A stretch of 64,000 bases of DNA from Pogonophryne albipinna (GCA_028583405.1 JAPTMU010000109.1:268653-332652); one strand, 5' to 3'. Shown: positions 26,001-36,981, numbered from the stretch's first letter. The notes: generated by a model not told the origin, from the letters alone. A program made the numbers and translations.

Positions 26001-28952
26001 ACACTGAACTCTGTGGTCTGTTTTAATTCACGAGTTGTCAGGTGTGCTAAAGTTCTAAATGGCATTTCTTAAACTCTTTCAATAAAGAATCAGCTAATCT
26101 CTTCGTGGCTCGTCTAAAAACTCTTTATTTCCTTTATAACGTCTGCTGCTACGTCTCTTAATAAATACAATATATGGAATTATTCATACGGTTAGAAATG
26201 CATTAAAAGCCAACAAATAAACGTATTTAAATGTTGATAATAAATCATCTTATCGGTTAACAACTGAGTGTAATATTTTTTATTTTTTTTTACCACAACT
26301 GGCCAGATTTATTCATAATAATAAAATGTGGGGTTCCTCAGGGCTCTGCTCTCGTGCCACTATATTTAAAGGGGACCTATCATGCAAAATGCACTTTGTG
26401 ATGTCTTTTATACATGCATATGTGTCCCCGGTGTGTCTCCGGTGTGTCCCCGGTGTGTCCCCGGTGCGTCGGGGAACTCACGCAGCGTCAGAAAATAAAA
26501 CCCTCTCTTTTCCTCCGTACCCAAATCTTTTAAAAACGGGTGAACAACGAGCGGATACAGATTCCATCCGATCTGGCGTCAAATCGGCAGCGGACCCACA
26601 GAGAGTTGCTATCAGAAACAATGCCTGACGTGTTTTGGACGTCTTTGTTTACATTAGCAAGCCTCGCTAACACTCAGAGCTAACCTGTACTGGAGAGCAC
26701 ATGTGTTTAAAAAGCAGGAAATAAAAAAAAGAACTCACCTTGTGATAAACCTGCAAGAGAAAAAGCATTTGAGCTCCATACTGTTTCAGAGATAATCCTT
26801 GATCTGGTTTAGAACAGGATGGCGTTTTCTCACAGCAGAATTTTACTTTATCTCCGGGAGAATTCTGATCAGGCATTAGCTCTGCCTCCTCTTCTTTATT
26901 TATTTCAAGCTAAGGACCCAAGATCCTTGTTTCTCTATCAGGGCTTCAAAAGAGGGGTTTGAGCATGAGGCGTGGCTGCAACGGGTGATCTGTTTGGGAC
27001 CTTCACAGACATGTTTTGTAGGTCTGGCCCCATATATGTTCCAATATAGCACGATGGTCCACTTTAAAGAATGTTGAAGCTGCATTTATTGGTTTTCTTT
27101 GGTTTTCAGTGACAGATACTAAGAGTTTGTTTTGTGTTTCAGAACTTCGTCTAAAGAAACTGTTCGAGGAACGAGAGAGCTTACAGGATCAGGTGATGCT
27201 CCTATTTAAACGTAATAATCATTATCCATCAGGTGTGTGTTGTGTTCAGGTGTGTGTTGTGTTCAGGTGTGTGTTATTGATGAGGTGTGTGTTGTGTTCA
27301 GGTGTGTGTTATTAATGAGGTGTGTGTTGTGTTCAGGTGCGTCTGTTGAAGTCTGAGCTGGACCAGAGGAGCGGTTCTGGTTCTGAGGGTCTGCAGAACG
27401 GGCTGGACCCTCACCTGCTGGACCTCCAGAGTGAGAACCTCCCCTTCTTCTTCTTCTTCTTCTTCTTCTTCTTCTTCTTCTTCTTCTTCTTCTTCTCTTT
27501 GATTTGAAGGAGCTTTCTGATGAAAGGTGTGTTCTGTGTTCCTCAGGAGACGCCAACCGGCAGATCAGCGACCTGAAGTTCAAGCTGGTGAAGTCTGAAC
27601 AGGAAGTGACCACTCTGGAGCAAAATGTACTTCCTGTTAACACAATAAAAGACTTCAGGACAGGGGTTATCTTCAGGTGATCTAACTGTGTCTCCTGTCA
27701 GGTGATCCGTCTGGACGGACAGGTGTCCAGGTACAAGGGGGCGTCAGAAAACGCAGAAAAGATCGAAGACGAGTTGAAGGTCGAGAAGAGGAAGCTGCAG
27801 AGAGAGGTCTTTATTATTATCATCTTTATTATCTGTTATCTGCATCCCAACCCGATCTGCAGGTAGTCGGGTTGGGATGCAGATCGGGTTGGGATAAAGA
27901 TCGGGCTGGGATAAAGATCGGGTTGGGATGCAGATCGGGCAGGGATGCAGATCGGGTTGGGATGCAGATCGGGTTGGGATGCAGATCGGGTTGGGATGCA
28001 AATCCGGTTGGGATGCAAATCCGGTTGGGATGCAAATCGGGCAGGGATGTAGATCCGGTTGGGATGCAGATCGGGTTGGGATGTAGATCGGGTTGGGATG
28101 CAGATCGGGTTGGGATGCAGATCGGGTTGGGATGTAGATCCGGTTGGGATGCAAATCCGGTTGGGATGAAAATCGTGCAGGGATGCAGATCGGGCAGGGA
28201 TGTAGATCCGGTTGGGATGCAGATCCGGTTGGGATGCAGATCGGGCAGGGATGTAGATCCAGTTGGGATGCAGATCGGCAGGGATGTAGATCGGGTTGAG
28301 ATGTAGATCCGGTTGGGATGCAGATCGGGTTGGGATGCAGATCGGGCTGCGATGCAGATCGGGTTGGGATGCAGATCGGGCAGGGATGCAGATCGGGTTG
28401 GGATGCAGATCGGGTTGGGATGCAGATCGGGTTGGGATGCAGATCCGGTTGGGATGCAGATCCGGTTGGGATGTAGATCCGGTTGGGATGCAAATCCGGT
28501 TGGGATGCAAATCGTGCAGGGATGCAGATCGGGCAGGGATGTAGATCCGGTTGGGATGCAGATCCGGTTGGGATGCAGATCGGGCAGGGATGTAGATCCG
28601 ATTGGGATGCAGATCGGCAGGGATGTAGATCGGGTTGGGATGTAGATCCGGTTGGGATGCAGATCGGGTTGGGATGCAGATCGGGTAGTCACAATCTGTA
28701 TTATTCATTATCTTTAATATCTTTATTTATCATCTTCATTAACTATTATCTCTATTATCTTTATCTTTATATAAATATTTCTGTATTTATTTATTAGTAT
28801 TTATTGACTCATGTCTGAATGAATGTATTTTCTCTGTGTAGCTGCGCTGCGCTCTGGACCGAGTGGACGAGCTGGAGGTTAATAATTCCCACCTCCTCAA
28901 ACGCCTCGACAAGATGAAGGCCAATCGCAGCGCCCTGCTCAACCAGCAGTGA
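1301..28952 (+). CDS. lrrfip1: LRRFIP1 (leucine-rich repeat flightless-interacting protein 1), 3' part of the gene
   Basis: Thirteen short-form exons plus one long alternative exon join in consistent phase. Seen in order: a serine-rich stretch ([12 protein letters not shown], 1301-1381), [23 protein letters not shown] with SSRRGS, the signature [16 protein letters not shown] (12090-12260), then coiled-coil exons through [19 protein letters not shown] and the end [12 protein letters not shown]. These match the LRRFIP family; [13 protein letters not shown] and the presence of a long alternative exon favour LRRFIP1 over LRRFIP2. Family knowledge: a mostly cytosolic coiled-coil protein that binds Flightless-I and double-stranded nucleic acid, linked to TLR and beta-catenin signalling and to transcriptional repression. 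The N-terminal exons lie left of the window. Visible exons give about 420 residues for the short form and about 920 for the long form. Introns are inflated by minisatellites and a LINE. Confidence 0.85.
1382..4096. repeat. 2.7-kb pyrimidine/G array (ctgtctctggttct type)
   Basis: Imperfect tandem array of ctgtctctggttct with insertions of gatctgtctctgg and single-motif length changes. It starts at the splice donor of the preceding exon and fills nearly the whole intron. Long stop-free frames on both strands ([17 protein letters not shown], and the reverse [15 protein letters not shown]) are by-products of the short unit. Confidence 0.95.
4131..4166 (+). CDS. lrrfip1: lrrfip1 exon, [12 protein letters not shown]
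   Basis: A 36-base microexon-sized exon, phase 0 at both ends, between ttcag and gtgagt. It joins the previous exon to give SPVVEERP, as in LRRFIP1 and LRRFIP2. Confidence 0.8.
4238..4363 (+). CDS. lrrfip1: lrrfip1 exon, ATLASLGG / SSRRGS segment
   Basis: 42 codons, phase 0 at both ends, acceptor ccctcag and donor gtcaaa (weak). It encodes the family-conserved [17 protein letters not shown] and [10 protein letters not shown], just before the conserved coiled-coil exon. Confidence 0.85.
4415..4446 (+). repeat. Stray copy of the start of the next lrrfip1 exon, with splice acceptor
   Basis: These 32 bases equal the first 32 bases of the exon at 12090 and are preceded by the same ttgttgtgtag acceptor and followed by the same tcatcataatg. 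It is the upstream-most unit of the array at 11287-12089, now about 6.8 kb away because an L2 element and other repeats lie between. Confidence 0.9.
4461..7916 (-). mobile_element. L2-type LINE, near full length, disrupted
   Basis: Read on the minus strand: an endonuclease-like region (7846-7412: [10 protein letters not shown]), then LLGDFNLQ and [10 protein letters not shown] (about 7320-7110), then reverse transcriptase (about 6160-4654) with [24 protein letters not shown] and YADDTQL, the last being the catalytic box. The 3' tail (gagtcgctttggataaaagc then taaatgta) is the common teleost L2-type end. Breaks: one TGA near 7412-7415 inside the endonuclease, and a frame change inside an internal minisatellite (6340-6665). 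The RT frame itself is open over about 1.7 kb. A second copy of the tail lies at 47245-47382. The 5' boundary is approximate. Clade L2 is inferred from motifs and tail. Confidence 0.85.
6340..6665. repeat. 35-bp minisatellite inside the LINE reading frame
   Basis: About nine copies of a G-rich unit (ggagggggaaggggctttgg...). On the element's coding strand each copy reads [18 protein letters not shown], so it multiplies a proline-rich linker between endonuclease and RT. Copies of unequal length shift the frame. Confidence 0.9.
7921..8421. repeat. 34-bp minisatellite, first block
   Basis: Unit starts cttactccagcaggactcta; some copies carry an extra 6 bases (tttgtc or ttcgtc). Preceded by three copies of tttgcctcctc. 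The array is split from its second block by an LTR-like insert. Confidence 0.95.
8422..8778. mobile_element. Probable solo LTR inserted in the minisatellite
   Basis: A 357-base non-repetitive block sits inside the 34-bp array and begins tgttatgtg and ends gggtaac. Its composition (a promoter-like cataagtattct, later aattaaattctt, and a cattacgttat stretch) is like teleost Gypsy LTRs. There is no internal retroelement sequence and no clear target duplication, so the class is an inference. Confidence 0.4.
8779..11058. repeat. 34-bp minisatellite, second block (about 65 copies)
   Basis: Same unit as 7921-8421, with ordered variants (ctccagcag, ctcccacag, ctcccgcag; tcttact versus tctttct). Stop-free in several frames; the resulting [25 protein letters not shown] peptides are not genes. 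The following 230 bases hold nothing I recognise. Confidence 0.95.
11287..12089 (+). repeat. Array of lrrfip1 splice acceptor plus exon start (12 extra copies)
   Basis: Each unit of about 60-69 bases consists of tcatcataatg, a (ttg)n run of variable length, tgtag, and the first 32 bases of the exon at 12090 (gactccctgcaggaggtgga...ctacag). Twelve copies precede the true exon, which is the only one that continues into gaaggccatgg. The copies are nearly identical apart from (ttg)n length and one gagtgct variant in the first. Each copy carries a plausible 3' splice site, and reading on from a copy meets the TAG of the next acceptor. Confidence 0.95.
12090..12260 (+). CDS. lrrfip1: lrrfip1 exon, conserved coiled-coil start
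   Basis: 57 codons, phase 0 at both ends, from [20 protein letters not shown] to RRQDNNK, followed by gtgttg. This is the most conserved LRRFIP block and the best evidence for the gene's identity. Its 5' end is multiplied upstream and 22 bases of its 3' part are repeated downstream (12284-12305). Confidence 0.95.
12284..12305 (+). repeat. 22-bp copy of exon 12213-12234 in the downstream intron
   Basis: gaggaggagctgtgggagga followed by ga is identical in the exon and here, with (ttg)n runs on both sides of the copy. It is too short to function as an exon by itself. Confidence 0.85.
12359..12451 (+). CDS. lrrfip1: lrrfip1 exon, [13 protein letters not shown]
   Basis: 31 codons, phase 0 at both ends, acceptor gtgttcag and donor gtcagt. 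Coiled-coil sequence corresponding to the family's ELERQK...SVLQ block. Confidence 0.9.
12456..20036. repeat. 7.6-kb array of a 12-base unit (tatcyatcacac)
   Basis: Made of tatctatcacac and tatccatcacac, with occasional extra tatc or cacta insertions. It begins four bases after a splice donor and fills almost the entire intron. Because the unit is a multiple of three and lacks stops, stop-free frames of thousands of codons arise on the plus strand; they are not genes. Confidence 0.97.
20154..20200. repeat. (tcc)n pyrimidine microsatellite before an lrrfip1 acceptor
   Basis: About 14 tcc repeats run directly into cctctcag, so the microsatellite forms the polypyrimidine tract of the next exon. 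Confidence 0.9.
20208..20300 (+). CDS. lrrfip1: lrrfip1 exon, [14 protein letters not shown]
   Basis: 31 codons, phase 0 at both ends, donor gtacgc. [14 protein letters not shown] matches the family's DLQE...WKDKKIG, which is followed by ALERQ in the next exon here too. Confidence 0.9.
20385..20660. repeat. 48-bp minisatellite of perfect hairpins
   Basis: About six copies. Each contains gggctcgagctgaag, a 10-base spacer (gaygacggga) and cttcagctcgagccc, that is 15-base perfect inverted arms. The last copy is cut short. Confidence 0.93.
20826..20862. repeat. (CA)n microsatellite
   Basis: About 18 CA repeats in the lrrfip1 intron. Confidence 0.95.
20905..21345. repeat. 37-bp minisatellite (cgcgggttgagtgatgtcct type)
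   Basis: About 11-12 copies of a unit containing gtgtgtrtttcgcgggttga. The phrase cgcgggt also occurs just upstream near 20905, which suggests the array grew from local sequence. Confidence 0.93.
21346..21937. other. Intronic sequence without recognised features
   Basis: Non-repetitive, no exon-like frame with splice sites, no recognised element. Confidence 0.5.
21938..22885 (-). mobile_element. 5'-truncated non-LTR retrotransposon (CR1/L2/Rex-like)
   Basis: On the minus strand the RT C-terminal part is readable: [41 protein letters not shown] and [13 protein letters not shown], followed by a 3' end with aataaaggtttgaaatg. A frame change near 22560-22595 separates two open pieces (22874-22542 and 22594-22088). 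The endonuclease and the RT catalytic box are absent. The clade is not resolved. Confidence 0.75.
23020..23113. repeat. (tcc)n / tcctcttcc pyrimidine tract before an lrrfip1 acceptor
   Basis: Runs directly into ctctcag of the exon at 23114 and so forms its polypyrimidine tract, as at 20154-20200. Confidence 0.9.
23114..23206 (+). CDS. lrrfip1: lrrfip1 exon, [20 protein letters not shown]
   Basis: 31 codons, phase 0 at both ends, donor gtgatg. Equivalent of the family block ALERQKE...RSERDDLREEV. It is the third 93-base phase-0 exon in a row apart from introns. Confidence 0.92.
23302..23431 (+). CDS. lrrfip1: lrrfip1 exon, EHGVVVSPE; branch point of two isoforms
   Basis: 130 bases, phase 0 in and phase 1 out (ends ...SML plus one base G), acceptor cccaacag and donor gtaaaa. 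The trailing G completes a glycine codon with the exon at 23664 or a glutamate codon with the exon at 27143, so both continuations keep frame. Confidence 0.88.
23664..25603 (+). CDS. lrrfip1: lrrfip1 long alternative terminal exon
   Basis: 1,940 bases, opened by ggtgtttcag and closed by TAG at 25601. It adds 646 residues after SML: an acidic, low-complexity first two thirds, then more ordered stretches ([20 protein letters not shown] at about 24651-24710; [20 protein letters not shown] at about 25245-25305), then an E/H/Q/N/D repeat tail. Human LRRFIP1 also has an isoform with a long last exon; the sequence here is too diverged for me to align by eye. Codon pattern and 1.9 kb without a stop in non-repetitive DNA support real coding. 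Function of this tail: unknown. Confidence 0.8.
25350..25555 (+). repeat. In-frame coding repeat (EDQEHQ / ENQ / GDQ)
   Basis: A 9-base unit (gaycaggag, aaccaggag) repeated about 20 times near the C-terminus of the long isoform, giving EHQ, ENQ, EDQ and GDQ triplets. It keeps frame throughout and is likely to vary in length. Confidence 0.9.
25604..26364 (+). other. 3' UTR of the long lrrfip1 isoform, with polyadenylation signals
   Basis: AATAAA occurs at 25645-25650, 25667-25672 and 26081-26086, all downstream of the TAG stop. The last two are well placed for a UTR of about 70 or 480 bases. No other feature seen. Confidence 0.55.
26365..27068. mobile_element. Non-autonomous DNA transposon (MITE-like)
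   Basis: Left end tttaaaggggacctatcatg; right end, read in reverse, tttaaagtggaccatcgtgc: imperfect terminal inverted repeats of about 20 bases. About 700 bases, no transposase frame. Superfamily not assigned. Confidence 0.6.
27143..27192 (+). CDS. lrrfip1: lrrfip1 exon, [17 protein letters not shown]
   Basis: 50 bases, phase 1 in and phase 0 out; acceptor gtgtttcag. Matches the family's VRLKKLVDERECLLEQ. First exon of the short-isoform tail. Confidence 0.9.
27337..27430 (+). CDS. lrrfip1: lrrfip1 exon, [14 protein letters not shown]
   Basis: 94 bases, phase 0 in and phase 1 out, acceptor tgttcag and donor gtgaga. It includes [14 protein letters not shown]. The preceding 100 bases are a small array of gtgttcaggtgtgt units, each carrying a ttcag acceptor-like motif. 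Confidence 0.88.
27446..27495. repeat. (ttc)n microsatellite
   Basis: About 16 ttc repeats just downstream of the donor at 27431. Confidence 0.95.
27547..27626 (+). CDS. lrrfip1: lrrfip1 exon, [19 protein letters not shown]
   Basis: 80 bases, phase 1 in and phase 0 out, acceptor cctcag and donor gtactt. Strongly conserved coiled-coil block ([14 protein letters not shown]). Confidence 0.93.
27702..27806 (+). CDS. lrrfip1: lrrfip1 exon, [18 protein letters not shown]
   Basis: 35 codons, phase 0 at both ends; acceptor cctgtcag and donor gtcttt. Conserved coiled-coil block. Confidence 0.93.
27845..28690. repeat. 17-bp minisatellite (ttgggatgcagatcggg)
   Basis: About 50 copies with regular variants (ggcaggg for ggttggg, aatccgg for gatcggg, gtagatc for gcagatc). 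Stop-free on both strands ([19 protein letters not shown] and [19 protein letters not shown]), not coding. Confidence 0.95.
28842..28952 (+). CDS. lrrfip1: lrrfip1 last exon of the short isoform
   Basis: 36 codons and TGA, acceptor tctgtgtag. It ends [16 protein letters not shown], nearly the family consensus C-terminus. Confidence 0.94.
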   Translation: MRCALDRVDELEVNNSHLLKRLDKMKANRSALLNQQ

Positions 28953-31610
<2,658 letters not shown>

Positions 31611-31627
31611 GAAAGGGAGAGAGAGCG

Positions 31628-31700
<73 letters not shown>

Positions 31701-31841
31701 GAGAGAGAGAGAGAGAGAAAGGGAGAGAAAGGGAGAGAGAGAGAGAGAGAGAAAGGGAGAGAGAGAGAGAGAGAGAGAGAAAGGGAGAGAGAGAGAGAGA
31801 AAGGGAGAGAGAGAGAGAGAGAGAAAGGGAGAGAGAGAGAA

Positions 31842-31924
<83 letters not shown>
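31611..31924. repeat. GA-rich array (gagaga with aaaggg interruptions)
   Basis: Polypurine tract of (ga)n and gaaagggagaga units ending in a pure (GA)n run of about 70 bases. Confidence 0.95.
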
Positions 31925-31926
<2 letters not shown>

Positions 31927-32630
31927 CAGGGAGCCTGTGCAGCGGTCTGCTTGCGCACAGAGCAGGAGTTTGTGAGAGAGTCGGCTTGAGAGTACATGTC
32001 TCTTCAAAATAGAATTGATTGCCAGCGGACTTGCTTGCTCGTTGGTAACGTAACTGATGAACGTAGGCCTAACTGGTTTCTGCATCTGGCGCTGAGTTGC
32101 CAGATTCCTTTCGTGAACCACTAGCAAGAGTAAACTAAGTGACAGGCTGCTGTGCCGCATCTCACTCACAAACCCACACGACTCAACCCAGCGAAAAACC
32201 AGTCTCGCGCGCAGCCTTTCATTCAGAATTTCATAGCAAAATAAAAAAATTATATTAAACTAATACAAAAATAAATATTAGGACAAAGCCCTACAAATAA
32301 CAACAATAAACATAATAATAAAACAATAACAATGTGGTATTCAGCCCTGATTAAAACAGCGGGCCCAAATCCTGGATGGACGGGCCCGGCACGTTTCATC
32401 ATCAATACACTTTTTTCTCCAAGTACAGCAAAGAGATTACACGGTCTTAGAGCGCCCCCGGCTGGAAAATGTAAATATTGCATTTTGTGTGACTTTCACG
32501 ACGCTCCTGCTGGAGATTTGGCCAAAATGTGTTTATGAAGTGTCTCAATGCAGTTGAGAGGACATTTGTACGCATGCGGGAGAATTTTCATGTTAACTGT
32601 CCATAAGGAGGTAGTTTCCCTTAAAGCCCG
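31925..32630. other. Intergenic DNA without recognised features
   Basis: AT-rich in part (32230-32340), no convincing coding frame or element ends. Confidence 0.45.
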
Positions 32631-33001
32631 GACACACTGATCTGACACCAAAGCACTGACACAGACGGACCCGACTGTTGCGTCGCCTCGCGTCTCTGCG
32701 TCTTGGCCCTGTGTCTGGAACACACCACAAAGACTTCAGCCGACGGCCAAGAGGCACGCACGAACTGCGCATGCGTGAGTGGCAATAACTCTCCTCACCA
32801 GCAGGCGGCGGTAGTGTGTATTCGTCATTCAAAAGAGGCAACAACTGGAAGACAGAGAAGAAGAACCGACTACGTGATATAAACAAACAACAAATAGCGT
32901 GCGTTCCATGTTCACTCTACAGCGAGAAACTCATGGGGCTTTCCCGAACCTGAAAAGAGCCGACGGTGCGCGACACACCAATCTGAGTAGGGCGTGTAGA
33001 C

Positions 33002-34359
33002 CAGCGACGTGCGGTCAGGGGAGGCAGGGGAGGCAGAGCCTCACTTGTCATTCTCCAATGTAACGGAAAAAAAGAATAATAATACAAATAATAATAATAA
33101 TAAAATGTGTCCACTGATCTGTGTTGTAAATGTGATTTCTGTTTGATTCCAATCGCTTTTTATAGTCAAAATCGGCTAATTTGCCGAGCTCCGCTACAAC
33201 TACGGGGAGCGATGAGATTGAGAAGTGAGGCAGGGACGAGCTCTGCCTCTCGTAAACCCACAGTAACTTGCTGGAGCACGGGCACTAATTTAGCGCGGGC
33301 ACTTATTTTGTGAGCGCGCTCCAGTTACTGTGTGGTGAGGTGAGGCACAGATGAGCTCTGCCTCACCTCAGAATGCGTCACAGAAACTGTCTGGAAAGCG
33401 GGCCCTAAGCGCATGCCTGCACCATCTCACTGTATGTCACCAATGTAATGTTTGTAGATCCCTTTATTACATTTATCCTCGCCATCCATAGTCTCTAAAT
33501 AACTTATTTCACGTATATATGATATTTAAGCTCGCTGGTCTCATCATACAACGGCAATGAAAAAAGCACCAGGGGAGGCAGCCACAACCTCTGCCGCACT
33601 GCAGGGGGCGCAAGTGAGCCCACAGGTTCTTGTTGCTACTGTTATTCTACGCAGAGACGGGAGACGCAAACAACAAACTAGACTTTTGAAACTAGAGGGA
33701 GATAAGGAGGACTTTTACAAAACAGTAATAGAGATTGTTGTCCAGAAGGAGAGCATGGACTTCATCTTCAAGTCAAGGTAAGACCACATTTGTAATGAAA
33801 ATTGGATCTTACTAAGAGAGAACAATCCAATGTTTAGATTTTGGGTAGGCTATCCTTTTGTTGAACGGTCTGTTTAAAATGAATCGAAGCATCAGACTAA
33901 AAAAGCTTTTGAAAATAACAGAATATTTCGATTAAAGGTGGGGTAGGTAAGTTTGAGAAACCGGCACGAGATACACTTTTTGTTATATTCCATGGAATGC
34001 TCTTAACATCCCGATAGCAATGAATATCTGAAGTGCTTTGACAAAAAATACATAAAAACATTTCATCTGTGGAAGCCGTGGTTCTGTAAAAAGCACGACC
34101 ACTCATTTTAGCCGGCCCGGCTAAAATATCCTGCCTGTCAGCCTTCCATCTGGGCACAGACTTATCTCGTGCCCTCATTGGTCATGTGTGCGTTCGTGTG
34201 TGTTAGAGGAGGGGCTGTGTATTTTCAAATTCTAGCGCACTCGAGCTGGTTTCTCCTAAATGACCTACCCCGCCTTTAAGGTCAAATATATAATATTTGT
34301 AAATCTGATTCTGAAAGAGTCAGAGCCTCACCAGCCATGAACCTCACCGCACGTCACTG
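33002..34359. mobile_element. hAT-type DNA transposon remnant with perfect 8-bp target duplication
   Basis: Bounded by the direct repeat gtgtagac at 32994-33001 and 34360-34367. Ends cagcgacgtgcgg and, reversed, cagtgacgtgcgg are inverted repeats starting CAG. An 8-base target site and CAG ends are the hAT hallmarks. Only a short open frame (33557-33781) and no recognised transposase; itself carries a further insertion. Confidence 0.8.
33932..34279. mobile_element. Innermost MITE with TTAA borders
   Basis: Starts ttaaaggtggggtaggtaag and ends, reversed, ttaaaggcggggtaggtcat; about 30-base imperfect inverted ends. The TTAA at both borders suggests, but does not prove, a piggyBac-like target. 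Confidence 0.65.
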
Positions 34360-34562
34360 GTGTAGACGCTCATCGTCGGCCTGGTGTGTCCGTGCCTTTA
34401 CTCACCATTAAGTGTTAGACATTGGAATGGACTCTTCTTGTCTGTCACATCAGTGGCGCAACTGAAGCCGTATTGCGCTAAGGGGAAATTATTTTGACCG
34501 GACATTTTGACCGGAGAGATTTAGATTTGCCGGTCCTCAGCACATTTTACCGGTCATAGTCC

Positions 34563-34923
34563 GGTAATTACCGGCTAACGGGAACTCTGGCATGGGCACC
34601 TGGTGGTATCCACGCACCAGGTCCACCTTAGAAAACACCATACCCGCCAGGTGCGCCGAAAAGTCCTGAATGTGCGGCACTGGGTAGCGCTTGGGTATCG
34701 TGGTGCCGTTGAGGCGGCGGTAGTCCCCACACGGGCGCCAACCGCCATTAGGCTTGGAGACGATGTGCAGAGGAGACGCCCAAGGACTCTCAGACCGGCG
34801 GACGATACCCAGGCGCTCCATGGTTGAGAACTCCGCCTTCGCTACTGCAAGTTTGGAAGGGTTCAACCGCCAGGCCCTGGTGTAGACTGGGGGTCCCTCA
34901 GTGGTGACGTGCTCCACCCCATG
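34563..34923 (-). mobile_element. Gypsy-type retrotransposon fragment (reverse transcriptase start)
   Basis: The minus strand reads the N-terminal RT region of a Ty3/Gypsy polymerase: MERLGIVRRSESPWASPLH, WRPCGDYRRLN, YPVPHIQDFSAHLAG and FSKVDLVRGYHQVP. Only about 120 residues remain, before the catalytic box; no LTR adjoins. Confidence 0.85.
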
Positions 34924-35212
34924 CTAACCACAATTATAAACATATCTATATAAAACCCCAAAGGTAGGTGTTTTATTTTGAAAAATAATAATCCAGAATA
35001 AAATTAAGTAGTTTTTAAATAATAAAATAAAACTAGAGAATGCAATTCCTGAGGACATTGCTAGTGGAAATGCTTCATGCTGAAAATCTGACGCTGAACT
35101 GCTATGCTGAAATGTACTGTGTAAGAAGAAAGTGAAGACTTTAGATGAAAATGATACATGAACACGGGGGGCTTGAATGTGTGTGTGTCTGACTTTTTGT
35201 TATGTTTGTTTT

Positions 35213-35280
35213 TGCCCTAAAGCGACCTTGGGTCCCTTGAAAGGCGCTATATAAATCCAAGCTATTATTATTATTATTAA
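35213..35280 (+). mobile_element. SINE/LINE 3' tail
   Basis: ttgggtcccttgaaaggcgc, then tatataaat and (att)n. This is the widespread teleost retroposon tail ending in a short repeat; no body is recognisable. Confidence 0.5.
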
Positions 35281-35339
35281 AAGAAAGTAAAAAGGTTTGG
35301 AAAAGCAGCAGAATATTTGAACTGCAAACTTCTGGACTA

Positions 35340-35700
35340 ACTTGATGGTGAATGACCTGTCGCCATGCCAACGGCATTTGATGACATCCCATAATACGCT
35401 TAGATGCGTTGATGGCTGCATCGTTACCAAACCTGTGAAGTTCTGGGCTGTTTGGAGCATTTTCACTGAAGTTATGAGAAAACCATGTTTCATGGTGAGC
35501 ATTGTGTTGCCATGGCAACGGCATTTGAAGAACTCTCCAAACTGTCCCGAAGATGTCTTCACGGCTGGACTGTTAGCACACATGTGAAGTTTGAGCACTT
35601 TTTGAGCAGTTTCATAGGAGTTACGACAACATCGTGTTTTATGGCGAGGGATGCGTTTCCATGGAAACAGTATATGATGACAGAACCGCTGTATAGTTGA
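35340..35700. repeat. Three diverged copies of an approximately 140-157 bp unit
   Basis: Anchor phrases gccatgccaacggcatttga (35362), gccatggcaacggcatttga (35519) and tccatggaaacagtatatga (35658), with gtgaagtt...gagcattttt before the second and third. Confidence 0.55.
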
Positions 35701-36129
35701 AATCTCCTAACAATGTTGTCCATTTTAGACAGAGGCCTCTATTTAGCCCTTAAATTCATTCTCTGGGCTCAAAGTGTCTTCTTGGCCGTTTTCATTGTGA
35801 TCGCTAAATTCCCCTTGTTTATAATAACCACAGTTCCTTCAACCGGATACTGTCGTGATTCAAAGTGGGATTTTAGCCTACGGGTGCTTTTGTTTTGAAA
35901 TCACTTCCGTGACTTTTTTTATTTTTTGTTTTGAGACTTAGAAAATGAAAATCATCCCGTTTTTTAAGTTGAGTAAATCCTTTTTGACCATGATAAAGAA
36001 AAACGCCTTGTATTTCAATTTTGGTTTTTCAATTTGAAAACGAAAATCAAATCTCCAGTCGTTTTTTGTTTTTGAATTTCCATTTGTGAAAAGAAAATCC
36101 AATGAGCAAAACATCCACTGACCCGCCTG
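35701..36129. other. Intergenic DNA, nothing recognised
   Basis: AT-rich sequence with runs of T and several near-palindromic aaaacgaaaatc phrases; no gene. Confidence 0.45.
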
Positions 36130-36960
36130 CTGCTTCCCCTCCTCTCTCCTTGACTCCCCTCCTCTCTCCTCGACTCCCCTCCTCAGTCCTCCGCTCGCAT
36201 CTCCTGTGGGCGGCACCAAGGGCCCTTCTCACTTCTCTTATTTTTCATTTCCTCGCTCCTCGGTCTCGGTCTCACCGGAAGTTGATTTGTCTGCGCCATC
36301 TTGAGTAGCGTCCCATGGCTCTTATTTCTGCCGGAGGAGCGAGGAGCGAGTAGCGATAACCGAGGAACCATCAGACCATCCTTCGATGAAATCCTCAGAC
36401 ACTCGCCCCGCCCCCTTACTGTGTATCGCTCACTGATTGGACGATGCAGCGCATGCACTGATCTGATGCTTCTTGACTTGAGAGCAGTTTCCCAGCGGAG
36501 TGAAGAAAACACATGAACCTCACGGGAGTCACTCCTCAGTTTATACCGTGTTTTGTTTCAATTCATGTTTCATTTAGTTACAAATATGTGATATATCTGA
36601 ACAACAAAGTGCTCAAAAATCATTTCATTCATTTATTGTCATTTCCATCCAGTCATTAAGGAAATAACGGGGACAGAGCTGCTGCCAGACGATCAGCTGT
36701 GCAGCGTCATCACAAACGGACGTCGCTTCACGTGACGCTCCGGAGGAAAGGACGTCCCATTGCTCTTAAAGAGTTAGGGCTCTTAAAACTCATTTCCCTG
36801 CTTCTCGTGGTTTCCTCTCTCCTTGCTTCCCTAGTGGGAGGGACTAGACCAGGGAGACGACGCAAGTGAGGGACGCAAGGAATCCATTTAACCGACCTGA
36901 GAAGGGCCCCTAGTCTCGAGGAGGGGAGTCGAGGATAGGAGTCGAGGAGGGGAAATGTGA
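36130..36960. mobile_element. Inverted-repeat element (MITE-like) upstream of dph3
   Basis: Inverted arms: cgactcccctcctc (36171-36184) against gaggaggggagtcg (36918-36931), and agggcccttctca (36219) against tgagaagggccc (36898-36909). The interior is unique. The arms also contain short local repeats of the same phrase. Confidence 0.55.
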
Positions 36961-36981
36961 ATATTGAGAAACCTCGGACGT

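Larger units (their letters stand above)
32631..34400. mobile_element. Outer non-autonomous transposon, split by a hAT insertion
   Basis: Left end ttaaagcccggacacactga; right end read in reverse taaaggcacggacacaccag: matching inverted ends. Without the nested insertion (33002-34367) the element would be about 400 bases. Family not assigned. Confidence 0.6.

Noticed and set aside
33557..33781. 74-codon frame as a cellular gene
   Set aside because: Lies inside the hAT element between its inverted ends; at best a remnant of the element.
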